NCBI GenBank assembly: GCA_002716165.1 | Contig: PAZT01000009.1 | Coordinates: 1 to 29,912 of the forward strand | Reading direction: 5' to 3' | Length of the DNA stretch: 29,912 nt | From: Deltaproteobacteria bacterium | GTDB lineage: Bacteria > SAR324 > NAC60-12 | Shown: piece by piece, positions 23,945 to 29,912 of the stretch | How the letters are laid out: the number at the start of each line of letters is the position of its first letter | Numbering within the stretch: the first letter of the stretch is position 1 | Notes under the pieces: model-generated | What the model saw: only the letters and a program-made list of their open reading frames with translations | Database searches by the model: none | What the model was told of the DNA's origin: nothing | Made by a program: the position numbers and the translations under genes

Positions 23945-25111
23945 TCAGGATTTGGAAGGCAGAGTTGACTTAACCTGCTCCTGTAATGTGTTAATTATTA
24001 GTTGCGTCATAGTATTGGTTGTTTCATCTAAATCTTCATTATCAACAACTTCAATTTCAAAATTCTCGCTTTCTGATGTCCAAAATTCATGAATAATCCT
24101 TATATTTTCAAAGCTACGTAAAAGTGGATCTATTTTTCTTAATTCATTATTTTTTCCTCGCTCGAAAAATCTATCTTTATGGTGTTTTTCGTTTAAAAGT
24201 GAAAGTGTGATTGGAATATGATATGCCCTTTTCGTTCCTTCTTTTTGTATTTGTTGCATATATGGCAGTAAATGTACACCTTCTATTATCATGCTAGTAT
24301 TTTCTTTTACAGCTCGGTCAACCACTGCTTTAACACCTACACTTACCTGTTGTGACTGTAAGCAAAAACCTCCAATCAATCTGTCGCTTCTATCAAGAGT
24401 TTTTGGCATGGCTACACCCGCTTTTGCTGAGGAATTATGAAGGGTGGGAAGCAAGTCCTTTTTAAAAACAAGACGCATGATTTCACGAATGGTATCTGTT
24501 CCAGTTATTTTATTTATTCCCATTCTCCCTGCTAGAAAAGTAGCGATTACAGATTTCCCCGTTCCGGAAGCTCCTCCAATATAAATAATCAGGGGCTTGT
24601 CAAGTTCATTGATTCGACTGGCCAATTTGTATAATTGAGCAATTTTTGGATTATATTTTTTTGAAATTGTTTTATACACCTCCTCAAAAAGTTTCTTTTT
24701 ACTTATACGAAATATGCCTTGTTTCATTAAATCTGTTTCCATATTAAAAGCAATTTGGTATGCTTCTTCCGGCTTAACACCTGATGATGTAATTGATTGT
24801 GTTAATAATCCTTTTGAAAATGGAGCAGATGTGTTTCTTCGATATACACTAATTTGCTTACCTGATGGAAAAAGTTCTGAATTTAGCCCCTTCAGTACTT
24901 CCTGTCCATATCTAGCAACTATTAGTTCGTCAACTGAACTCATTAGAGACTCAGTGGTAACTTCGGACTGTTGTTGGAAATATGACCTTGCATCTTTGGA
25001 AATTTGATATGCTTGGTCAAATGATAAACCTCTTTGTATCAGTTTATGTGCCAACATACCTCTCATGAAACGATGCTTTGAATTATCAGGACGAATCACT
25101 TGTAATTGCAT
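23945..25111 (-). CDS. 2-phosphoglycerate kinase-like P-loop kinase with two N-terminal repeat (ATP-cone-like) domains
   Basis: The 388-residue protein ends in a P-loop kinase domain with Walker A GGASGTGKS (179-187) followed by GRMGINKITGTDTIREIMR, a pattern typical of the 2-phosphoglycerate kinases known from methanogens, which make 2,3-diphosphoglycerate from 2PG and ATP. In front lie two related modules of about 65-70 residues (about 2-70 and 86-153). Both have a beta start, a GML/GLL...SGV or RGL turn, and EEAYQI/DQAYQI helices, as in ATP-cone regulatory domains. The ATG is 2 nt after the moaE stop, so translation is coupled. The next gene was apgM, whose product makes 2PG, which supports the substrate guess. 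The cyclase for cyclic 2,3-diphosphoglycerate is not seen here, so the end use is unknown. Confidence 0.85.
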   Translation of the reverse strand: MQLQVIRPDNSKHRFMRGMLAHKLIQRGLSFDQAYQISKDARSYFQQQSEVTTESLMSSVDELIVARYGQEVLKGLNSELFPSGKQISVYRRNTSAPFSKGLLTQSITSSGVKPEEAYQIAFNMETDLMKQGIFRISKKKLFEEVYKTISKKYNPKIAQLYKLASRINELDKPLIIYIGGASGTGKSVIATFLAGRMGINKITGTDTIREIMRLVFKKDLLPTLHNSSAKAGVAMPKTLDRSDRLIGGFCLQSQQVSVGVKAVVDRAVKENTSMIIEGVHLLPYMQQIQKEGTKRAYHIPITLSLLNEKHHKDRFFERGKNNELRKIDPLLRSFENIRIIHEFWTSESENFEIEVVDNEDLDETTNTMTQLIINTLQEQVKSTLPSKS

Positions 25112-25113
25112 AT

Positions 25114-25587
25114 TTATCGCTTTTTTATGACTCTTGAAGGAGGCTTTGGAGAATTTTCTATAATACTTGATGCCTCGCAGCCTTCACTCCAATTTGAAAA
25201 CCCATTTATAAAATGTTCTTTCTTCCAAATAGGTACAGAATGTTTGATTGTATCAATTATGTAACGGCTTGCTTCATAAGCCTCATCACGATGTGAAGTT
25301 GATACTGCGATTGCTATGGAACAATCTGTAACTTTAAGTTTGCCCAGTCGGTGAATAACTTCAACTTTATGCATCTCCCATTTTTGCTGTGCTTGTTTAA
25401 TAATTATTTTGATTTGCTTAAGAGCCATTCTTTCATGTGCCTCGTATTCCAGAAAAGAAACCTCTTGTTTTTGACTATGATTACGAACATCTCCACAAAA
25501 AATTAGTACTGCCCCAGCTTGTGGATCTTGTGCGCGTCTACGCATTTCTTCAAGATCAATTTCATCTCGTACAATGGAACAAGGCAT
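25114..25587 (-). CDS. moaE: Molybdopterin synthase catalytic (large) subunit
   Basis: MoaE, with thiocarboxylated MoaD, adds two sulfurs to precursor Z (cPMP) to give molybdopterin. This 157-residue protein shows the family pattern: GAVLIFCGDVRNHSQ near 25-39, LEYEAHERMALKQ (about 47-59), VEVIHRLGKLKVTDCSIAIAVSTSHRDEA, and VPIWKKEHF, whose lysines lie at the active site. It starts at ATG 25587 and is the first gene of a unit with 2-phosphoglycerate kinase and dead apgM. No moaD, moaA or moaC adjoins it. The organism needs molybdopterin, in line with the molybdoenzyme at the left end of the window. Confidence 0.94.
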   Translation of the reverse strand: MPCSIVRDEIDLEEMRRRAQDPQAGAVLIFCGDVRNHSQKQEVSFLEYEAHERMALKQIKIIIKQAQQKWEMHKVEVIHRLGKLKVTDCSIAIAVSTSHRDEAYEASRYIIDTIKHSVPIWKKEHFINGFSNWSEGCEASSIIENSPKPPSRVIKKR

Positions 25588-25732
25588 AATTAAATGAAAT
25601 ATTTTAAGCTAGTGGAAGCAGATTACAAATCTAAGTAATTATCAAATAATCGACTAGGATGATATCACAAAACCAGCAAAATTTCATGATTTTGTTACGA
25701 ATAATTAAATTTTAGATCTTCTAAAAAAAACT

Positions 25733-27361
25733 TTATAGGTCTATTTGATCGAAAATACGAGGACCTTTCCAGTGAACTAGGGTACCTGATTCCATGTTCA
25801 TATTAACTAAGCTACGGTCTCTGTGTAGCATGTTCCACGAAAGCATCTTTCCAGAATATTCAACAATAATTTTCTGAAAGCTAGGATCTGAGGCAAGATT
25901 TACAAATTCTTCAGGATCATTTTCTAAATCAAATAAAAGGGGAGGAAGGGCAGTCATGTGCACATATTTAAAATAATTATCACGGATGACGCATAAAGAA
26001 CATTGATCTGGAGATAAACCTAATTTTTGTTTAATCATTGGCTGAATGGTACCTATCAAGCGAAAGTCATATTCCCAATGTACCTCTTTACGCCAATTAT
26101 CCGGAATAGTTCCGTACATCAGTGGAAGCAGTGAGCTGCCATCACATTCTTCAGGAATTTCAGCATCTAGCCAATCTAGTATAGTTGGCATTAAGTCAAT
26201 GGCCTCTGTAAACACTTCTAACTGCTGTCCTTTGTTTTTCTTTGATATCATAGGATCCATTACTATCAAAGGGATATGATACCCCTGATCGAAATAACCT
26301 AGTTTGCCAAACAAATAATGATCTCCAAGATGCTCTCCATGGTCACTTGTAAATAAAATTAGTGTTGAATCATACTGATTTGATTCCTTAAGATACTTTA
26401 TTATTCTTCCTAAATGCTGATCCACTTCACTCATCAGGCCATAGTATGTTGCCCTTACCTGCAACAAATCCAAATCATTCATTTTTGATGCTGGCTGATC
26501 AAGATAATCCCTAATAAAATTACTACGTGGAAGTAACTCATGCAAAGTTTTTAGTATCGGGTGCTGCATACCTTCATCTTCTAAAGATTTTTTCCGCACA
26601 GGTTTAGGCATACTTTTGGGATCATACATTGAATTAAATGGTTCTGGTGCAATCCAGGGAGGATGAGGTCGCAGGTATGAAAGATGTAAAAACCAGTTCT
26701 CTTCTTCACGTTCTCTAAGCCATTTTAGGACTTCTTCAGTTAAAAAGGCGACACTGCTCTCTTTATCGGAGTAAACGGGTGGTGAATATGATGCTCCACG
26801 CCCATCAGGTTTGAGGTAGCCAGGTATCGGATCGTATATTGTTTGATGATTCAGACTGTGGGGATAGCCTTTCGATTTTAACCAAGAAAGCCAAGGGCGC
26901 TGGTTATCGGTTAGAGTTACACCACTACTCATTCCTGGAATTACTCCTTCGTATGTGGTTAGTAGAGGGTCCATATGGTGTAATCCTCGAGGATCAGCAG
27001 AAGTGTCCGTATACCCAAACAGCGTTGGATCATAGCCTAATTTTCTAACTTCCAACGCAATATTTTTAAAACGGCTATTCAATGGAGTCCCATTGTTGAC
27101 TGAACGGTGATTCATTGCGTAAAGTCCGGTAAATAATGAGGCCCGGGCTGGACCACATGGTACACTTTGAGTGAAATGTTTGCGAAAAAGGACACCATCT
27201 TTTGCAAGCTCGTCTAAATTTGGTGTTTCCACTACAGGGTGACCTACACATCTAAGGCTATCACCACGCCATTGATCTGCAGTAATGAATAATACGTTTT
27301 TACGTTTTTTTTTCAAAGAATGCTGAGGCTTGCTCGTTCTTTCATCATTTTTTCCCATCAT
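25733..27361 (-). CDS. Phosphonate monoester hydrolase-like enzyme of the sulfatase/alkaline phosphatase superfamily
   Basis: The 542-residue enzyme closely follows the rhizobial/Burkholderia phosphonate monoester hydrolases in layout. It has ITADQWRGD with metal ligand Asp29, and the sulfatase signature VPCGPARASLFTG in which Cys69 would be converted to formylglycine. Next come YAMNHRSV, GYDPTLFGYTDTSADPR, LSYLRPHPPW with His233, LILFTSDHGEHLGDHYLFGKLGY with Asp340, His341 and Lys353, and PDQCSLCVIRDNYFKYVH. Such enzymes hydrolyse phosphonate monoesters and, promiscuously, phosphodiesters and sulfate esters. The natural substrate is unknown. There is no signal peptide; the N-terminus is merely basic, so it is cytoplasmic. 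Its ATG shares one base with the gcvH stop (TAATG), so translation is coupled. A plain arylsulfatase is the alternative. Confidence 0.87.
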   Translation of the reverse strand: MMGKNDERTSKPQHSLKKKRKNVLFITADQWRGDSLRCVGHPVVETPNLDELAKDGVLFRKHFTQSVPCGPARASLFTGLYAMNHRSVNNGTPLNSRFKNIALEVRKLGYDPTLFGYTDTSADPRGLHHMDPLLTTYEGVIPGMSSGVTLTDNQRPWLSWLKSKGYPHSLNHQTIYDPIPGYLKPDGRGASYSPPVYSDKESSVAFLTEEVLKWLREREEENWFLHLSYLRPHPPWIAPEPFNSMYDPKSMPKPVRKKSLEDEGMQHPILKTLHELLPRSNFIRDYLDQPASKMNDLDLLQVRATYYGLMSEVDQHLGRIIKYLKESNQYDSTLILFTSDHGEHLGDHYLFGKLGYFDQGYHIPLIVMDPMISKKNKGQQLEVFTEAIDLMPTILDWLDAEIPEECDGSSLLPLMYGTIPDNWRKEVHWEYDFRLIGTIQPMIKQKLGLSPDQCSLCVIRDNYFKYVHMTALPPLLFDLENDPEEFVNLASDPSFQKIIVEYSGKMLSWNMLHRDRSLVNMNMESGTLVHWKGPRIFDQIDL

Positions 27362-27750
27362 TATTCTTCCTCTAACAAGAACTCTTCATATTCTTGAGCT
27401 GATAACAAATCTGCTGACTCTTCTGGATTAATTAGTTCCAAACGTATCATCCATCCATCATCATAACACTCCTCGTTAATTAATTCTGGGCTGTCCTTCA
27501 ATTCAGTGTTAACTGCCTTGATACGTCCACTCACCGGCATGAACAGTGAAGAAACCGCTTTTACAGATTCAACTGAGCCGAACTCATCGCCGCTGTCTAT
27601 TTCATCATCAATTTTAGGCAAGTCTACAAAAACTATATCACCCAATGCTTTCTGGGCATGGTTAGTAATACCAACTTCAGCCTTATTCCCTTCAATTCTT
27701 ACCCATTCGTGTTCACGTGTATAAAAATTTTCATTTGGTATATCACTCAT
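27361..27750 (-). CDS. gcvH: Glycine cleavage system H protein
   Basis: The H protein carries lipoate and shuttles the aminomethyl group among the P, T and L proteins of glycine cleavage. The 129-residue size is standard. TREHEWVRIEG (11-21) and GITNHAQKALGDIVFVDLP (27-45) are typical, and the lipoyl lysine is Lys64 in GSVESVKAVSSLF. The C-terminal CYDDGWMIRLEL also fits. The ribosome binding site GAGGGAG just before ATG 27750 is strong. No gcvP or gcvT is near; the only partner is the phosphonate hydrolase-like gene that starts on its stop codon. Whether it serves glycine cleavage or protein lipoylation cannot be told. Confidence 0.95.
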   Translation of the reverse strand: MSDIPNENFYTREHEWVRIEGNKAEVGITNHAQKALGDIVFVDLPKIDDEIDSGDEFGSVESVKAVSSLFMPVSGRIKAVNTELKDSPELINEECYDDGWMIRLELINPEESADLLSAQEYEEFLLEEE

Positions 27751-27858
27751 TCTCCCTCTTTAAATTTTAAGAATTTAGTTTAGGAAATGTCAGCTTTTAG
27801 TACTGAATTATTCCAAATTTCACAATAAGATTCCATTAATCTATCCATAGAATGATAT

Positions 27859-27888
27859 TTGTCCAGCAAAAAACACTTCATTTATTAT
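27859..27888 (+). promoter_or_regulatory. Candidate promoter for the HtrA/Deg gene
   Basis: TTGTCC (27859-27864) and TATTAT (27883-27888) lie 18 bp apart. The -10 matches the consensus at five of six bases, the -35 at four. Transcription would start near 27895, about 100 nt before the preferred ATG. This 206-bp divergent gap must also hold the gcvH promoter, which I could not place. Confidence 0.25.
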
Positions 27889-27995
27889 TTTATGCTTATG
27901 AATTAAATAATTCTGGTAGATCTATGAATTGCAGGTTATAATAATAATATCAAAAAATGCAGTATATTATCTTATACAATTTTAGAAATATAAAA

Positions 27996-29459
27996 ATGAA
28001 ATTTTACAATAAATTTTTGTTACCCTTTTTAGTTATATATATTTATTTTTCTGCTCATTCAGTTGCACAAAACATTGATGATTTGGAGCAGATGATTAAA
28101 AGTTCAAAAACGCGAGCTGCTCTTGTTAAAAATGTACAAAAAGCAGTAGTTCATATTAAAGTGGAAAAAATTGTTCGAGGATCGGAGAGTCGATCCTTTA
28201 ACAATCCTATGGATTTGTATAATGATGAATTTTTTCGACGCTTTTTCCCAGAGCTCAATCCACCAAAAAATAATGAAAAACAGAATCAACCAAATCGTGA
28301 ATTTAGACAAAAAGGCATGGGCTCTGGTTCTATAATTGATTCTCAAGGTTATATTCTCACTAATCACCATGTTGTTGGTTTAGCAGATAGGATAATTGTA
28401 GTAATGTACGATGGAGAAGAAAAAGATGCTAAGATTGTTGGGACAGATCCTGAATCTGACATTGCAGTAATAAAAATTGAAGGTGACGGTTTGCCAGTTC
28501 TTCCTATGGGAGATTCAGAAACAACGCTTGTAGGAGAAGATGTGATTGCAGTAGGAAATCCCTTTGGGTTAATCCAAACTGTAACCTATGGGATTGTTAG
28601 TGCGAAAGGACGCTCTAATGTGGGAATTAATGAATACGAAAATTTTATCCAAACTGATGCTGCTATTAATCCTGGCAACAGTGGGGGCCCGCTAGTTAAT
28701 CTAAAGGGTGAAATTGTAGGAGTTAACAGTGCAATTTTCAGTCAAAGTGGAGGATATCAGGGAATAGGTTTTGCTGTCCCAATCAATATGGCAAGCAAAA
28801 TAATGAGGGATCTAATAGATAAAGGTTCTGTTTCAAGAGGATGGCTTGGAGTTGGAATCCAAGATGTAAGTCAGGATCTTGTGAAAGCCTTTAAATTGAA
28901 AAATACTAAAGGATGCTTGATTACTGCTGTAATGGAAAACACTCCTGCACAAAAAGCGGGTATGCTTAAGGGAGATGTGGTGGTTAGTATTAACGAAAAG
29001 CTCATTCAAAACAGTAATCATTTACGCAATGAAATTGCCAGTGCAGGCGCTTTTACTGAAATAGATTTGGAACTGATAAGAGAAGGAAGATCTTTAAAAA
29101 TAAAGCTCAAATTGGATGAACGTCCTCAGAAAGTTAGCAGAGTTAAAATTAAACCACAAAAGACTCCTGTTGTGGAACAGTTAGAATTTCTTGGGATGAC
29201 TGTTGAATCATTAACAGATGAAAAAGCAAAAAAGCTTGGAGTTAAACCAGGAAATGGTGTATTGATCAGCAAGGTAATTCCTGGAAGTCCTGCAGAGAAT
29301 GCGGGACTGCGTAAAAATATGATTATTCAAGAAGTTGAGCGAAAAGCAGTCAGTAATTTTGAGATTTTCAAAAAAATTGTAGATGATTTGCATACGGGAA
29401 AGGGCATACTGTTACTTGTTACAATAAGTGGTGGATCTCGTTACATTTTTGTAGAGTAA
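27996..29459 (+). CDS. HtrA/Deg periplasmic serine protease with two PDZ domains
   Basis: A signal peptide (MKFYNKF then LLPFLVIYIYFSAHSVAQ) sends the protein to the periplasm, where Deg proteases degrade or hold misfolded envelope proteins. The frame opens at 27957, but the ATG at 27996 puts lysines directly before the hydrophobic core and is preferred, giving 487 residues. In that numbering the catalytic triad is His125 (TNHHVV), Asp155 (SDIAVIK) and Ser229 (NPGNSGGP). PDZ1 begins near RGWLGVGIQDVS and PDZ2 near LEFLGMTVESL; both end in GI/GV loops and PAQKAG or PAENAG turns. Polar Asn/Pro-rich residues before the protease domain form the LA-loop-like insert. Whether it is DegP, DegQ or MucD in role is not decidable here. 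Confidence 0.93.
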   Translation: MKFYNKFLLPFLVIYIYFSAHSVAQNIDDLEQMIKSSKTRAALVKNVQKAVVHIKVEKIVRGSESRSFNNPMDLYNDEFFRRFFPELNPPKNNEKQNQPNREFRQKGMGSGSIIDSQGYILTNHHVVGLADRIIVVMYDGEEKDAKIVGTDPESDIAVIKIEGDGLPVLPMGDSETTLVGEDVIAVGNPFGLIQTVTYGIVSAKGRSNVGINEYENFIQTDAAINPGNSGGPLVNLKGEIVGVNSAIFSQSGGYQGIGFAVPINMASKIMRDLIDKGSVSRGWLGVGIQDVSQDLVKAFKLKNTKGCLITAVMENTPAQKAGMLKGDVVVSINEKLIQNSNHLRNEIASAGAFTEIDLELIREGRSLKIKLKLDERPQKVSRVKIKPQKTPVVEQLEFLGMTVESLTDEKAKKLGVKPGNGVLISKVIPGSPAENAGLRKNMIIQEVERKAVSNFEIFKKIVDDLHTGKGILLLVTISGGSRYIFVE

Positions 29460-29470
29460 GAATAAATTCT

Positions 29471-29674
29471 ATGAATCCAAAGTTTAATACAAAGTTAAAT
29501 TTTGAACATTTGCTAATAATATTGGAGAAAATAATATTGCAAAACTCTATAGCCGAGAAAAAAGATTTTTATCACCTCTTGGAAGAAATTTCTATTAAAT
29601 ATAATCATTCTAGAGAAGAACTTCTAATGAGAGGGTTTCGTAAAGCTTACCGTCAAATAGTAGATGGTGTTTAA
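29471..29674 (+). CDS. Small protein of unknown function downstream of HtrA/Deg
   Basis: A 67-residue ORF begins 11 bp after the protease stop. It is hydrophilic and mostly helical, with a first amphipathic stretch (FEHLLIILEKIILQNSIAEK) and a basic C-terminal part (SREELLMRGFRKAYRQIV). There is no signal peptide, no cysteine and no family I recognise. The ribosome binding site is poor. The close spacing and protein-like helix pattern favour a real gene co-transcribed with the protease, but length alone would allow chance. Confidence 0.5.
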   Translation: MNPKFNTKLNFEHLLIILEKIILQNSIAEKKDFYHLLEEISIKYNHSREELLMRGFRKAYRQIVDGV

Positions 29675-29912
29675 TTAAAGTTTTTTATCTCTCCATATTA
29701 TAATACTTTCTATTTCTAAATATGCCTACTTTAATAGGTACCTTCCTTTTTTATCATCAATTGAGTAATCTTTATAGAAAGGGCGATACTTCCATAACAT
29801 TACTAAATAAAAATTTGGTTCCTTGAATATGGGGCCAATTTATAAATTTAGCCTGACAAAATTATTTTTTGCTGCAAGTTTATTTAGATTATACAAAATA
29901 CCTCTTTTGTAA
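29675..29912. other. Right edge, no gene supported
   Basis: No intact ORF is present in these 238 bp. On the minus strand one frame running in from the right edge to a stop at 29675 has only two internal stops in 79 codons, and includes a protein-like run (YRPFYKDYSIDDKKGRY). It may be the ruined 3' end of a gene lying beyond the window, or chance. I see no terminator for the protease operon. Confidence 0.3.

Noticed and set aside
25710..25726. TTTTAGA-TCT-TCTAAAA hairpin after the phosphonate hydrolase-like gene
   Set aside because: The stem is almost all A/T and lacks a following T-run on the minus strand; a chance repeat in AT-rich DNA.
1..29912. tRNA, rRNA, CRISPR, insertion sequence, prophage or toxin-antitoxin content
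   Set aside because: I looked for clover-leaf cores, regularly spaced repeats, transposase or integrase motifs and small paired ORFs and found none.

Overview
The window is a compact, AT-rich stretch (roughly one third G+C by eye) of a bacterial chromosome. I see no rRNA, tRNA, CRISPR array, insertion sequence, integrase or phage gene. A KdsA enzyme points to a Gram-negative with LPS. HtrA with a signal peptide, a molybdenum/iron-sulfur/NrfD respiratory pair, a phosphonate monoester hydrolase-like enzyme and a short cobalamin-independent methionine synthase fit a free-living, probably marine, proteobacterium-like organism. A SAR324/deltaproteobacterial-type lineage is a guess from gene flavour, not something I can prove. 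Several genes use TTG starts, one of them set by a full AGGAGG site.

Layout. 1-3662 (minus): an Fe-S/NrfD fusion followed by a molybdopterin oxidoreductase catalytic subunit that runs off the left edge. 3893-7313 (minus): Pcm repair methyltransferase and a PMCA-type calcium P-type ATPase. 7729-10001 (plus): glyoxalase I, a DUF2062 membrane protein and a TPR membrane protein, packed or overlapping. 10392-12297 (minus): core MetE-type methionine synthase overlapping or abutting kdsA. 12641-17903 (plus): acyl-CoA synthetase, phosphoglycerate kinase and a large unknown four-helix membrane protein. 17951-22529 (minus): a biotin carboxylase/BCCP fusion, tgt and a SRAP-family protein in one tight operon. 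22711-25587 (minus): moaE, a 2-phosphoglycerate kinase, and a wrecked archaeal-type phosphoglycerate mutase gene (apgM). 25733-27750 (minus): gcvH translationally coupled to a phosphonate monoester hydrolase/sulfatase-family enzyme. 27957-29674 (plus): HtrA/Deg protease and a small unknown ORF.

How it fits together. MoaE (molybdopterin synthase large subunit) would supply cofactor for enzymes such as the molybdoenzyme at the left end. Pgk, the dead apgM and the intact 2-phosphoglycerate kinase all concern the 3PG/2PG node of glycolysis. Apart from the dead apgM the genes look intact and ordinary in composition.

The most interesting points are (i) the four-cluster Fe-S/NrfD fusion paired with a Tat-less molybdoenzyme, (ii) a phosphoglycerate mutase pseudogene carrying at least four stop codons and two frameshifts beside an intact kinase that uses its product, (iii) a 925-residue carboxylase with an insertion in its ATP-grasp and a long unassigned middle, and (iv) a 758-residue membrane protein whose C-terminus resembles the N-terminal domain of YcgR-type PilZ proteins. 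I do not claim a wholly new defence or mobile system here; the sequence does not show one.
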